A DNA stretch of 64,000 nt from Rhizobium metallidurans. Lineage in GTDB: Bacteria > Pseudomonadota > Alphaproteobacteria > Rhizobiales > Rhizobiaceae. The position numbers and the translations under genes were made by a program. The stretch spans positions 478,368 to 542,367 of the forward strand of contig NZ_JACIDW010000003.1 in the NCBI RefSeq assembly GCF_014196505.1, written 5' to 3'. Shown here in pieces: positions 17,308 through 27,793 of this stretch (positions are counted from its first letter, which is position 1; each line of letters starts with the position of its first letter). The notes below the pieces were generated by a model. It searched no databases and was not told the origin of the DNA. It saw only the letters and a list, made by a program, of their open reading frames with translations.

Positions 17308-18327
17308 ATGTCTTCGGCACAAGCAGCACCTGGCAACGACATTTCGCCGGCCTTGCTGGTGGATGCGATGTTCGCCGTCCGCAAGACCGCCGCCATCAAG
17401 GCGGCGATCGAACTCGACCTCTTCACCGTCATCGGAGCGGGCCAGACGGCCAAGGCGGCGGCATCGAAGATGCGATGCGCCGAGCGCGGCGTCCGCATTC
17501 TGTGCGACTATCTCGTCGTCGCGGGCTTCCTGACCAAGAGTGGCGACGTCTACGCGCTGACACCGTCGAGCGCCGTGTTCCTCGATCGCCATTCGCCCGC
17601 CTATATGGGCTCGGCGATCGATTTCATCGCGGCGCCGCAGATGCTCTCGCTCTTTCTGACCGACCCCGCCGCCTGCGTGCGCAATGGAGGCGCGGAAGGA
17701 TTGGCGAACCTCTCGGCGGATAATCCCGTCTGGGTGCGCTTTGCCCGGGCCATGGGCGCCTTTACCGGCGGGGCGGGCAGGACGCTTGCCGCCGACGTCG
17801 CGGCATGGCCGTCACCGCCGTCAAAGGTGCTCGATATCGCCGCCGGCCCCGGCTACTTCGGCATCGAGATCGCCAGGGCCATTCCGCGGGCGCGGATCGT
17901 CGCGCTCGACTGGAAGCCGGTGCTGGAGCTGACGCGGGAGAATGCGACGGCATCAGGCGTCGCCGATCGGTTCAGCTTCATCGCCGGCAGCGCCTTCGAT
18001 GTCGACTGGGGCAGCGACTACGATCTCATCATGCTGCCGAACTTCCTGCATCACTTCGATATCGCCGGCTGCGCGGAACTGCTGAAGAAGGCACGCCCAA
18101 GCCTAAGCGCCACCGGCAAGCTGATCGCCGTCGAGTTCGTCCCCAACGAGGACCGCGTCTCGCCCGACTTCCCCGCCGCCTTCGCCTTCGAAATGCTGGC
18201 GACGACACCGAATGGCGACGCCTACACTGCGTCAGACCTGCGCGAGATGGCGTCGATGGCGGGCTTCCGCGACATCTCGATCAGCCCGCTGCCGCCATCG
18301 CCGGCGAGCGTGATTGTGTTTGAGTAG
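17308..18327 (+). CDS. O-methyltransferase-like SAM enzyme
   Basis: The 339-residue protein combines an N-terminal winged-helix dimerisation region (about 15-95; VRILCDYLVVAGFLTKSG) with a Rossmann methyltransferase domain. SAM-binding motif I is VLDIAAGPGY (174-183) and the acidic loop after strand 2 is VALDWKPVLE. This is the layout of acetylserotonin or hydroxyneurosporene O-methyltransferase-like enzymes, which methylate hydroxyl groups of small molecules; the substrate is unknown. GAGGGGAGA precedes the ATG. It stands alone and converges on phaC, with a small GGCGC/GCGCC hairpin between the two. Confidence 0.85.
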   Translation: MSSAQAAPGNDISPALLVDAMFAVRKTAAIKAAIELDLFTVIGAGQTAKAAASKMRCAERGVRILCDYLVVAGFLTKSGDVYALTPSSAVFLDRHSPAYMGSAIDFIAAPQMLSLFLTDPAACVRNGGAEGLANLSADNPVWVRFARAMGAFTGGAGRTLAADVAAWPSPPSKVLDIAAGPGYFGIEIARAIPRARIVALDWKPVLELTRENATASGVADRFSFIAGSAFDVDWGSDYDLIMLPNFLHHFDIAGCAELLKKARPSLSATGKLIAVEFVPNEDRVSPDFPAAFAFEMLATTPNGDAYTASDLREMASMAGFRDISISPLPPSPASVIVFE

Positions 18328-18365
18328 ATTGACGTCACCGATCGGTGATGGCGCATAAGCGCCGC

Positions 18366-20204
18366 TCAGGCCTTCTCCAGCACGTAGCTGCCCGGCGCTT
18401 CCTCGAGCGCGTTCAGCGCGTCGCCACCCGGCTTGCGAGCCGGTACCCGCTTGCCGTCCTTGGCCTCGATCCAGGCCTGCCAGTGCGGCCACCAGGAGCC
18501 CGGCCCTTCCTGCGCGCTGATGAGCCAGTCCTCGTATTCGCCCTTGGCCGGTCCGCCGGTCCAATACTGGTATTTCTTCTTGTCCGGCGGGTTGACTACG
18601 CCTGCGATGTGGCCGGAGCCGGCGAGCACGAAATCGACCTTGCCGCCGAAGAACTGGCTGCCGAGGAACACGGATTTCGCCGGCGCGATGTGGTCCTCGC
18701 GGGTGGCGAGGTTGTAGATCGGGATACTGACGCTCTTCAGCGACACGGCCTGGCCGTCGAGCACCATCTCGCCCTTGGTCAAGGCGTTCCTGAGATAGCA
18801 GTTACGCAGGTAGAACGCGTGATTGGCCGCCGCCATCCGCGTCGAGTCGGCGTTCCAGAACAGGAGGTCGAAGGGCATCGGCTCCTGGCCCTTGAGGTAG
18901 TTGTTGACGAAATAGGGCCAGATGAGCTCGGAGGCGCGCAGCATGTTGAAGGCCGTCGCCATCTTCGAGCCGTCGAGATAGCCGGTCACATCCATATAGT
19001 TCTCGAGCCGCGTCAGCTGTTCCTCGTCGACGAACACCTTGAGGTCGCCGGCATGGGTGAAATCGACCTGGGTGGTAAACAGCGTCGCGGAGCGGATGCG
19101 CTTGTTCTTCTCCTTGGCATGCAGCGCCAGGGTCGCGGCCAGCAGCGTGCCGCCGACGCAATAGCCGATGGCGTTGACGTCCTTCTCGCCGGTCGCCTTC
19201 TCGATGGTCTCGAGCGCGAAATCGATCCCTTCGCGCGCATAGGCCGCCCAGTCCTTGGCCGCATGGCGCGCATCCGGATTGACCCAGGAGATGACGAACA
19301 CCGTCTGCCCCTGATCGACGCACCACTTGATGAAGCTCTTCTGCGGATTGAGATCGAGGATGTAGAACTTGTTGATCCAGGGCGGGCAGATGAGCAGAGG
19401 GCGCTTCAGCACCGTCTCGGTCGTCGGCTCGTACTGAATGATCTGGCAGATCTCGTTCTGGGCGATCACCTTGCCCGGCGTCAGCGCCATGTCGCGGCCG
19501 ACGGCGAACTTGGTCATGTCGGTCTGCCGAAGCTTCAGGTCGCCGTGGCCGGCCACGATGTCTTCGGTCAGCATCTTCATGCCCCGCACCAGGTTTTCAC
19601 CGCTGCTCGCGATCGTCTCGCGGTAGAGCTGCGGGTTGGTGGCGACGAAATTGGTCGGCGAGATCGCCGCCGTGATCTGCCTGACGTAGAAGTTGGCCTT
19701 CTGCCGCGTGTGCTCGTCCAGACCTTCGGTTTCTGTGACCAGCTTCTCCGCCCAGTCGGCGGTGATGAAATAGGCCTGCTTCAGGAACTCGAAGAAGGGG
19801 TTCTTCTCCCAATCCTGGTCCGCGAAGCGCTTGTCCTTGCGATCGGGCTCCGGCTCGGCCGATTCGCCCTGCATGCGCTGCATCGAGCGCATCCACACGC
19901 CGAAAAAGCTGGTCATCAGCTTGGTCTGCGCATCGAAGGCGCGGCGCGGGTCGGAGATCCAGTATTCGCTGACCTTGGAGAGCGTCTTGACCATGTCGGT
20001 GACGGGGTCGGCGGTGTTTGTCCGGATCTCGCCGTTTTCGCGCGGAGCAAGCCAGGCGGACGCCGCTTTTCCCAGGTTTTCCAGGGCGCGGGCGAAGTTC
20101 AGCGCCATCGTCTCCGGGTCCTTCAGCATGTAAGGATCAAAATCCTTCGCCTCGAAGCCCGGGCCCTGGCCCTTCTCGCCCTTGTCCTGGTTGCTGTCGG
20201 TCAC
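18366..20204 (-). CDS. phaC: Class I poly(3-hydroxyalkanoate) synthase
   Basis: This enzyme polymerises hydroxyacyl-CoA into PHA on granules. The 612 residues fit class I synthases. The lipase-like box GYCVGG puts the catalytic Cys at 349, with Asp near 504 (REDHIAP) and His near 532 (GSGHIAG). The PHA synthase N-terminal domain occupies roughly 100-280. The start is GTG at 20204, with GGAGGAA 5 bases before it; no ATG fits better. It is divergent from a lipoprotein gene. TGC-rich sequence at 20294-20312 may be a control site, but no clean palindrome is seen. The granule protein (phasin) lies 21 kb away in this window. Confidence 0.96.
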   Translation of the reverse strand: MTDSNQDKGEKGQGPGFEAKDFDPYMLKDPETMALNFARALENLGKAASAWLAPRENGEIRTNTADPVTDMVKTLSKVSEYWISDPRRAFDAQTKLMTSFFGVWMRSMQRMQGESAEPEPDRKDKRFADQDWEKNPFFEFLKQAYFITADWAEKLVTETEGLDEHTRQKANFYVRQITAAISPTNFVATNPQLYRETIASSGENLVRGMKMLTEDIVAGHGDLKLRQTDMTKFAVGRDMALTPGKVIAQNEICQIIQYEPTTETVLKRPLLICPPWINKFYILDLNPQKSFIKWCVDQGQTVFVISWVNPDARHAAKDWAAYAREGIDFALETIEKATGEKDVNAIGYCVGGTLLAATLALHAKEKNKRIRSATLFTTQVDFTHAGDLKVFVDEEQLTRLENYMDVTGYLDGSKMATAFNMLRASELIWPYFVNNYLKGQEPMPFDLLFWNADSTRMAAANHAFYLRNCYLRNALTKGEMVLDGQAVSLKSVSIPIYNLATREDHIAPAKSVFLGSQFFGGKVDFVLAGSGHIAGVVNPPDKKKYQYWTGGPAKGEYEDWLISAQEGPGSWWPHWQAWIEAKDGKRVPARKPGGDALNALEEAPGSYVLEKA

Positions 20205-20356
20205 GCGGTTCCTCCGGCGGCAGCATCTGTCTCCAAATCAAGTTGTATCCGCTCGGATCAAGAAAACAAGTTCCGCTGACGGGCCTTCATGCTATTGCTT
20301 TGTGCAGGCTGCGAATTTAACAAGTCGAAGCAGCTTAAGGATTTGGAACCTCCGGC

Positions 20357-20773
20357 ATGACCAACACAGGCATTCGTACCATCGCAAACGTCACCCGCAT
20401 CGCCCTGATCGGCGCCGCCGCGGCCATGGCGCTTGCCGGATGCATGCGAACGCCGGAAGAAAAGGCCGAAATCGCCGCCAGGCGAGCGGCCCCGACGGCC
20501 GTGGTCATGAACGCCACCAAGGGCGAGGCGCCGACCGAAAGCGGCCTGTCGCACTATCGCGATGGCTATCCGGGCTTCGGTGCGCCGCTGACGGCCGCCA
20601 ACGTTCAGATGAACGACGAGGAAGCCGCCGGCCTGCAGCAGAAGCTGACGGCGCTGAGCAACCGCCGCAAGGCGGGAACCATCACGGAAGCCGAGTACCA
20701 GCGCCGCGTTGCGGAATACCGCAAGCTCGCCGCCGACCACGGCCCTGAAACGCTGTCCGAAATCACCAAATAA
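20357..20773 (+). CDS. Small lipoprotein, function unknown
   Basis: The 138-residue protein has a signal sequence ending in a lipobox (AMALAGC, Cys 29), so it should be lipidated and anchored to the envelope. The mature part is charged and without obvious domain; the C-terminal 40 residues (LTALSNRRKAGTITEAEYQRR) resemble a SHOCT-like short helical motif. It lies between the divergent phaC and the following aminotransferase gene, with over 200 bases to the latter, so it is probably transcribed alone. I do not recognise a specific family. Confidence 0.75.
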   Translation: MTNTGIRTIANVTRIALIGAAAAMALAGCMRTPEEKAEIAARRAAPTAVVMNATKGEAPTESGLSHYRDGYPGFGAPLTAANVQMNDEEAAGLQQKLTALSNRRKAGTITEAEYQRRVAEYRKLAADHGPETLSEITK

Positions 20774-20999
20774 GGCCTTGCCTTCTCTGGCGTTTGCAAG
20801 CAAAGCCTTCCGTCAGGTGCGGAAGATGAAATTTTCCCGATAAAGCGTCAGCCTGTCGGCGGTCCGTCAAAGAATCGCCGTGCGCTGAAAGTCTGATGAA
20901 TACGGCCTTGGCGATTCTGAAGTTCGTGTCGCAAGCAGCCGGAAGTTAGGACGAACTTCGATTTGCGGTCATGGTGGCCGGGTTTCCGTGGGGAAAGAA

Positions 21000-22220
21000 A
21001 TGGAAGAGTTTCACAAAGTCCGGCGTTTGCCGCCTTATGTTTTCGAACAGGTCAACCGTTTGAAAGCAAGCGCGCGAGCGGGTGGAGCCGATATCATCGA
21101 TCTCGGCATGGGAAACCCTGACCTGCCGACCCCCAAGGCGATCGTCGACAAGCTCTGCGAAGTGGTCCAGGACCCGCGCACGCATCGCTATTCCTCGTCC
21201 AAGGGCATTCCCGGCCTGCGCCGCGCCCAGGCTGCCTATTACGCCCGCCGCTTCGGCGTGAAGCTGAACCCGGATACGCAGGTGGTCGCAACCCTGGGCT
21301 CCAAGGAAGGCTTCGCCAACATGGCGCAGGCGATCACCGCGCCCGGCGACGTCATCCTCTGCCCGAACCCGACCTATCCGATCCATGCCTTCGGCTTCCT
21401 GATGGCCGGCGGTGTGATCCGCTCGCTGCCGGTCGAGCCGGATGACAGCTTCTTCCCGCCGCTGGAACGCGCCGTGAAGCACTCGATCCCGAAGCCGCTG
21501 GCGCTGATCGTCAACTATCCGTCGAACCCGACGGCCTATGTCGCCACGCTCGACTTCTACAAGGACGTCATCGCGTTTGCCAAGAAGCACGACATCATCG
21601 TGCTCTCCGATCTGGCTTATTCGGAAATCTACTTCGACGACAACAACCCGCCGCCATCGGTGCTGCAGGTGCCCGGCGCCATGGATGTCTGCGTCGAGTT
21701 CACCTCGATGTCGAAGACCTTCTCCATGCCCGGCTGGCGCATGGGCTTCGCGGTTGGCAACGAGCGCCTGATCGCGGCGCTGACGCGTGTGAAATCCTAC
21801 CTCGACTACGGCGCCTTCACGCCGATCCAGGTGGCCGCCACGCACGCGCTGAACGGCGACGGCTCGGATATCGCCGAAGTCCGCGGCGTCTACAAGCGCC
21901 GCCGCGACGTCATGGTCGACAGCTTCGGCAAGGCCGGCTTCGAGGTTCCGCCGCCGGCGGCCACCATGTTCGCCTGGGCGAAGATCCCGGAAAAGTTCCG
22001 TCATCTCGGCAGCCTCGAGTTCTCCAAGCTCCTGGTCGAGAAGGCTGACGTCGCCGTGGCGCCGGGTATCGGCTTCGGTGAGATGGGCGACGATTACGTG
22101 CGTCTGGCGCTCGTCGAAAACGAGCACCGCATCCGTCAGGCGGCGCGCAACATCAAGAAGTTCATGTCCACCGCCGATGAGACGATGCACAACGTCGTCT
22201 CGTTGAACGCTCACCGCTGA
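21000..22220 (+). CDS. alaC: Class I/II aminotransferase, AlaC type
   Basis: This PLP-dependent aminotransferase of 406 residues belongs to the AlaC/AspC-like group that makes alanine from pyruvate and glutamate; related enzymes also act on other amino acids. The internal aldimine lysine lies in TSMSKTFSMPGWRMGF, and the substrate-carboxylate Arg and PLP-phosphate contacts (NYPSNPTAY) are conserved. The start is the ATG at 21000 (MEEFHK), preceded by GGGGAAAG; a GTG 12 bases upstream would be in the SD region. Only 65 bases separate it from hom, with a hairpin between, so partial co-transcription is likely. Confidence 0.88.
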   Translation: MEEFHKVRRLPPYVFEQVNRLKASARAGGADIIDLGMGNPDLPTPKAIVDKLCEVVQDPRTHRYSSSKGIPGLRRAQAAYYARRFGVKLNPDTQVVATLGSKEGFANMAQAITAPGDVILCPNPTYPIHAFGFLMAGGVIRSLPVEPDDSFFPPLERAVKHSIPKPLALIVNYPSNPTAYVATLDFYKDVIAFAKKHDIIVLSDLAYSEIYFDDNNPPPSVLQVPGAMDVCVEFTSMSKTFSMPGWRMGFAVGNERLIAALTRVKSYLDYGAFTPIQVAATHALNGDGSDIAEVRGVYKRRRDVMVDSFGKAGFEVPPPAATMFAWAKIPEKFRHLGSLEFSKLLVEKADVAVAPGIGFGEMGDDYVRLALVENEHRIRQAARNIKKFMSTADETMHNVVSLNAHR

Positions 22221-22236
22221 TACAATCAGTTCTTTC

Positions 22237-22258
22237 GGCAGCCGCTCCGGCGGCTGCC
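22237..22258 (+). other. Hairpin between alaC and hom
   Basis: A 9-bp stem GGCAGCCGC/GCGGCTGCC with a 4-base loop lies 17 bases behind alaC, followed by CTTCATGACATATTT. It could act as a weak terminator that lowers hom expression. Confidence 0.5.
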
Positions 22259-22285
22259 CTTCATGACATATTTCAGGATCGATCC

Positions 22286-23608
<1,323 letters not shown>

Positions 23609-23758
23609 GCCTCGGCTCTCGACCGCGCCGCGCGCGGGGCGATACGGCGTCACCGCATGGTGATCTATTCTGTGGGCGGCGGGGCGCGGGTGCGCTCCGC
23701 CGTCTTTCGTTTGCCGTCACGGCTCTGTAGAACGGCCTTATAGTGGCAGTGGAGTGAC

Positions 23759-25564
23759 ATGATGGATATCCCGGCCGATCCGGTACAGCGCGCCTTTCTG
23801 GGTGTCGAGAAATCCGTTCTCGACAATCGCTGGATCTCGCGGCTGGACCAGGCCGGACAGAACCGGGCGCTCGCCATGTCGCAGACGCACGGCCTGCCGG
23901 ATCTGATCGCCCGCGTGCTCGCCGGCCGCGGCGTGACCGTCGACGAGGCGGTCGAGTTCCTCGATCCGACGCTGCGCTCGCTGATGCCCGATCCCTACAA
24001 GCTGACCGACTGCGAGAAGGCGGCCAGACGTATCGCCGACGCCATCAATGCCCGCCAGCAGGTCGCGATCTTCGGTGACTACGACGTCGACGGCGCATCC
24101 TCCTCGGCACTGATGTATCGCTTCCTCAGCCATTTCGGGGTGCAGTCCGAAATCTACATTCCAGACCGCGTCTTCGAAGGCTATGGCCCGAACCCGGCGG
24201 CCATGGACCAGCTGATCGACAACGGCGCCCGCCTGATCGTCACCGTCGACTGCGGCTCGACAAGCCACGAGGCGCTGGCGGCGGCGGCCAGGCGCCATGT
24301 CGACGTGGTCGTCATTGATCACCACCAGGTGACACATGACCTGCCTGAGTGCCACGCGCTGGTCAATCCGAACCGCGAGGACGATCTGTCGGGGCAGGGG
24401 CATCTGTGCGCCGCCGGCGTCGTCTTCCTTGTGCTGGTCGCGACGCTCCGGCTGCTGCGCGAGGCCGGCCATCCGAAGGCGCGCGGCATCGACCTCCTGC
24501 AATGGCTGGATATCGTTGCGCTCGCCACCGTCTGCGACGTCGTTCCGCTGAAGGGCCTGAACCGCGCCTATGTCGTCAAGGGCCTGATCGCCGCCCGCCA
24601 CCAGGGCAATGCCGGTCTGTCGGCGCTGTTTCGCAAGGCGGGCCTTGCCGGTCCGGTCACGCCCTATCACTTCGGCTTTCTCGTCGGCCCCCGCATCAAT
24701 GCCGGCGGCCGCATCAGCGACGCGGCGCTCGGTAGCCGGCTATTGACGCTGGATGATGCCGGCGAAGCCGAGGCCATCGCCGAACGTCTCGACGAGCTCA
24801 ACCGCGACCGCCAGGTGATGGAAGCCAGCATGCTGCAAGAGGCGGAAGCCGAGGCCTATGCCGAATATGGCGACGGCAGCGGCGCCTCCGTCATCGTCAC
24901 CGCGCATGAAAAATGGCATCCCGGCATCGTCGGATTGATCGCGGCGCGGCTGAAGGAAAAGTTCAAGCGCCCCGCCTTCGCCATCGCCTTCGATTTGAAC
25001 GGCAAGGGCACCGGCTCCGGCCGTTCGATCAACGGCTTCGACATGGGCAAGATGGTGCGCGCGGCGGTCGACGAGGGGCTGCTGGTCAAGGGCGGTGGCC
25101 ATGCGATGGCGGCGGGCCTCACCGTCGAGCGCGACAAGCTCGGCCGCCTGCGCGGCTTCTTTTCGGAACGCGCCGAAAAAACCGTTGCGGCGCTGGTGGC
25201 CAACGAGACGCTGAAGATCGACGGCGCGATCGGCGCCAGCGGTGCGACGATCGACCTGATCGACCGGCTGGAAACGGCAGGCCCCTACGGCTCCGGCCAT
25301 TCGCAGCCGATCTTCGCCATTCCCGCCCACCGCGTCCGCGACTCGAGGATCGTCGGCGAAAAGCATGTGAAGGTGACGCTCGAAGCCATGGACGGCGCTC
25401 GCCTCGACGGCATCGCGTTTCGCGCCGCCGATACGCAGCTCGGAAACCTGCTCCTGAACTCGCGCGGCGCCAACCTGCATGTCGCGGGCTCGCTCGGCGA
25501 CAACCACTATCAGGGCTCGCGCCGCGTCCAGCTGCGGGTCATCGACGGCGCCATCGCGCGCTGA
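23759..25564 (+). CDS. recJ: Single-stranded-DNA exonuclease RecJ
   Basis: RecJ degrades single-stranded DNA 5' to 3' in recombination and mismatch repair. The DHH phosphoesterase motifs are present: DYDVDG at 107-112, VDCGS, and IDHHQ near 186, all Mn2+ ligands. The DHHA1 domain with GGHAMAAG follows, then the C-terminal OB fold (about 470-580). The length, 601 residues, is normal. Two adjacent ATGs (23759, 23762) are possible, and the GGAG upstream fits the second slightly better. It is alone downstream of hom. Confidence 0.95.
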   Translation: MMDIPADPVQRAFLGVEKSVLDNRWISRLDQAGQNRALAMSQTHGLPDLIARVLAGRGVTVDEAVEFLDPTLRSLMPDPYKLTDCEKAARRIADAINARQQVAIFGDYDVDGASSSALMYRFLSHFGVQSEIYIPDRVFEGYGPNPAAMDQLIDNGARLIVTVDCGSTSHEALAAAARRHVDVVVIDHHQVTHDLPECHALVNPNREDDLSGQGHLCAAGVVFLVLVATLRLLREAGHPKARGIDLLQWLDIVALATVCDVVPLKGLNRAYVVKGLIAARHQGNAGLSALFRKAGLAGPVTPYHFGFLVGPRINAGGRISDAALGSRLLTLDDAGEAEAIAERLDELNRDRQVMEASMLQEAEAEAYAEYGDGSGASVIVTAHEKWHPGIVGLIAARLKEKFKRPAFAIAFDLNGKGTGSGRSINGFDMGKMVRAAVDEGLLVKGGGHAMAAGLTVERDKLGRLRGFFSERAEKTVAALVANETLKIDGAIGASGATIDLIDRLETAGPYGSGHSQPIFAIPAHRVRDSRIVGEKHVKVTLEAMDGARLDGIAFRAADTQLGNLLLNSRGANLHVAGSLGDNHYQGSRRVQLRVIDGAIAR

Positions 25565-25749
25565 GCAGACGGGACGCAGCCTGGGATTTCGTGCCGGTGA
25601 GCCGGCCATGCCGCGGCATCCGCGCGAAATTGGCTTGCAGCGACGCTGGTCTTCCGCGCAAGGCACGCTACCATGCGGTCACGTCCGGCGAGGGCCGCCG
25701 ATTGTCCGGTATTTCCACCGCCTGGCATTATTCGCAATGGAGCATCGAT

Positions 25750-26547
25750 ATGGCGCATTCCCTGAACAAGTCCTCCGCGGCAACCGGCACCTCCGGCGCC
25801 AACCAGCCGCAACTCGACACCGAGGAGGTCTGGCAGGCCCGCGCCGACCTGGCGGCCTGCTTTCGCATGGCGGCGCGCCATGGGCTGGAGGAGGGGATCT
25901 GCAACCATTTCTCGGCGCTGGTTCCCGGCTATGACGATCTCTTCATTGTCAATCCCTATGGCTACGCCTTCCGCGAGTTGACGGCCTCGAAGCTTCTGAT
26001 CTGCGATTTTCACGGCAACGTCGTCTCGGGCGAGGGCGAGCCGGAGGCGACGGCGTTCTATATCCATGCCCGCATCCACGCCCGCGTTCCGCGCGCCCGC
26101 GTCGCCTTCCACACCCACATGCCCTATGCGACGGCGCTGTCGATGACCGAGGGCGAACCGCTGATCTTCGCCGGCCAGACGGCGCTCAAATTCTACGGCC
26201 GCACCGCCTATGACCGCGATTACAACGGCCTGGCGCTGGACGAGCGCGAGGGCGACCGCATCGCCAATGCGATCGGCGATGCCGACATCGTCTTCATGAA
26301 GCATCACGGCGTCATGGTGCTGGCGCCCAATATCGCCGAAGCCTGGGACGATCTCTACTATCTCGAGCGCGCCTGCCAGGTGCAGACGCTGGCGCTGTCC
26401 ACCGGCCGCCAGGTCTTGCCCGTAGACCCCGATATCGCCGAAGCCGCCTACCGGCAGATGCGCGAGGGCGATCCGGAATCGGCGCGGCTGCATCTGGAGG
26501 CGATCAAGCGCATGCTCGACGCGGAGGAGCCGCAATACCGCGACTGA
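25750..26547 (+). CDS. Class II aldolase/adducin family protein
   Basis: The 265-residue protein fits the class II aldolase/adducin family. Zinc ligands are seen as HTHMP (His 121 and 123) and KHHGVM further on, with a conserved Glu in SGEGEPE near 95. Family members include fuculose- and ribulose-phosphate aldolases/epimerases and many uncharacterised proteins; no sugar pathway genes are near, so the substrate is unknown. The ATG at 25750 has GGAG 7 bases upstream. The open frame extends far upstream only because it runs across recJ in another frame. Confidence 0.87.
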   Translation: MAHSLNKSSAATGTSGANQPQLDTEEVWQARADLAACFRMAARHGLEEGICNHFSALVPGYDDLFIVNPYGYAFRELTASKLLICDFHGNVVSGEGEPEATAFYIHARIHARVPRARVAFHTHMPYATALSMTEGEPLIFAGQTALKFYGRTAYDRDYNGLALDEREGDRIANAIGDADIVFMKHHGVMVLAPNIAEAWDDLYYLERACQVQTLALSTGRQVLPVDPDIAEAAYRQMREGDPESARLHLEAIKRMLDAEEPQYRD

Positions 26548-26667
26548 GGGCGGGTGCGCGTGGAAGATCGCATCTGCGTCAACATGGCTGATGTCGGATG
26601 AGGTAATTTTGAGATAGCTGTTCCTGACCGGCAGATAGTGTCGGATAACAGCTCGGAAGTACCCAAA

Positions 26668-26775
26668 ATGTGGGATTGGTTCCCTATAATATTCTTTCCG
26701 CTCAAGATTCTTGTGTTGGGCGTGGCCATGTTCTTCGCCATCAAGTGGCATCACGATCAAGCGAAGAAGAAATGA
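26668..26775 (+). CDS. 35-residue single-pass membrane peptide
   Basis: This short gene has GGAAG 8 bases before an ATG and encodes 35 residues: MWDWFPIIFFPLKILVLG, a second hydrophobic part (VAMFFAIKW), then the basic tail HHDQAKKK. Trp and Pro at the N-terminus, an uninterrupted hydrophobic core of about 20 residues, and a positive C-terminus are what a bitopic inner-membrane microprotein looks like. Function is unknown; such peptides often modulate a larger membrane complex. It sits 43 bases before the next small gene, which also has its own ribosome binding site, so the two may be one transcript. Confidence 0.7.
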   Translation: MWDWFPIIFFPLKILVLGVAMFFAIKWHHDQAKKK

Positions 26776-26817
26776 CGACACCGGAAGACCGGAGACCCTG
26801 GCCGTTTAAAGGAAGCC

Positions 26818-27159
26818 ATGAAAGTCGATATCCTGTGCGAAGGAAAAGTCATCGGGCATTCGAACCTTGATCCAATTGATCCGCCGATGGGCGTGGCGAG
26901 CGGACCGTTCATTGCATCCCCGGAATATGCCCCGCGCCTCCATGCATCCGTGATCGATGGCGACGACAACAAAGTGGGGCGGAGCGCTGAACTTGCGGCG
27001 CGGTCCGACGCATCCGGCATACTCCCATGTGCGGGCGTCAGTATCGAGGACTTCAATAAAACGCTTCACGAGATAACGGTCACGGTTCTCGGTATGAGAA
27101 GTCCCGAGTATGAAACCGCCTTCGCGGCTCATGCTCTGTACAAGACCTATTGGCACTGA
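26818..27159 (+). CDS. Hypothetical protein of 113 residues
   Basis: AAGGAAG lies just upstream of the ATG. The protein (VDILCEGKVIGHSNLDPIDP at the start, then EYAPRLHASVIDGDDN and HEITVTVLGM) looks like a small alpha/beta domain without signal peptide, membrane segment or recognisable motif. I cannot name a family. It follows the 35-residue membrane peptide in the same direction, and converges with the reductase gene after it. Confidence 0.65.
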   Translation: MKVDILCEGKVIGHSNLDPIDPPMGVASGPFIASPEYAPRLHASVIDGDDNKVGRSAELAARSDASGILPCAGVSIEDFNKTLHEITVTVLGMRSPEYETAFAAHALYKTYWH

Positions 27160-27223
27160 GGGCCAGTCGGATTTTCAGTCGTGTCCGCCATGAGCGGGCA
27201 CCCCGCGCTGAAATCCGGCATCG

Positions 27224-27748
27224 TCACAAACGGTAGTGAAGGCGGACGCAGCCGCGGGCGATCGGCGCGGCGCTGATCAGCTCAGGGCTGGCCCTGAAGC
27301 CGGTCAGCGGAAAGAGCGGCTGGCCGGAGCCGAGCAGTTCCGGGATCACGTAGATTTCGATCTCGTCCAGCGCGCCGCGTTCCATGAACGCCATCTGCAG
27401 CCGTCCGCCGCCCAGCATCCAGACATCGCCATCGTCGAGCGCGCGCAGCTCGCCTATCAACGCGTCGATGTCGCCGCGAACTTCCAGTGGCCCTTTCGGA
27501 TCGTCGATCGGGCGGGAGGTGACAACGATGACCCGCTGATCGCCATAGGCCCAGGGCGACGGCTCACTGGCGATGAAGTCATAGGTCGCGCGCCCCATGA
27601 CGACCGTGCGGATGCGTTTGAGAAAGAGCGCATAATCGTGCTCCCCGAGGTCCATGCCGTCATATTGGTAGAGCCAGTCGAGCGACCCTTCGCCGGAGAC
27701 GATAAGCCCGTCGAGGCTCGCCGCGATGTATCCGAGAATTCTGGCCAT
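27224..27748 (-). CDS. RibD C-terminal/dihydrofolate reductase family protein
   Basis: The 174-residue protein has the DHFR-like RibD_C fold: an N-terminal ILGYIAASLDGLI strand, VMGRATYDFI and the NADPH-binding VWMLGGGRL, with a C-terminal PELLGSGQPLFP. Members (YyaP/YwjB type) are putative NADPH-dependent reductases of unknown substrate, not folate enzymes. AAGGAGGAG precedes the ATG by 4 bases. It is divergent from a TetR-type regulator with a palindromic operator-like site between, so that regulator very likely controls it. Confidence 0.87.
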   Translation of the reverse strand: MARILGYIAASLDGLIVSGEGSLDWLYQYDGMDLGEHDYALFLKRIRTVVMGRATYDFIASEPSPWAYGDQRVIVVTSRPIDDPKGPLEVRGDIDALIGELRALDDGDVWMLGGGRLQMAFMERGALDEIEIYVIPELLGSGQPLFPLTGFRASPELISAAPIARGCVRLHYRL

Positions 27749-27764
27749 GGTCTCCTCCTTGATA

Positions 27765-27786
27765 AATAAACGAACATATGTTTATA
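27765..27786. promoter_or_regulatory. Palindromic operator between reductase and TetR genes
   Basis: The 45-base divergent gap holds ATAAAC-8 bases-GTTTAT (27766-27785), with the perfect 10-base core AACATATGTT at 27773-27782. It is AT-rich compared with its surroundings and placed to block both starts, as expected for a TetR-family binding site. Confidence 0.65.
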
Positions 27787-27793
27787 TACGATC

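Noticed and set aside
17308..18327. Methyltransferase as part of a secondary metabolite cluster
   Set aside because: Neighbours are a wall-type enzyme and phaC on the other strand; no synthase, transporter or regulator is adjacent.
20946..22214. Minus-strand open frame opposite alaC (422 residues), and the similar one opposite hom
   Set aside because: Shadow frames of strongly supported genes; no independent start signals or family motifs.
24913..25749. Upstream extension of the class II aldolase gene into recJ
   Set aside because: It reads recJ in another frame and shows Arg-rich shadow composition. The ATG at 25750 has a ribosome binding site and begins the family domain.
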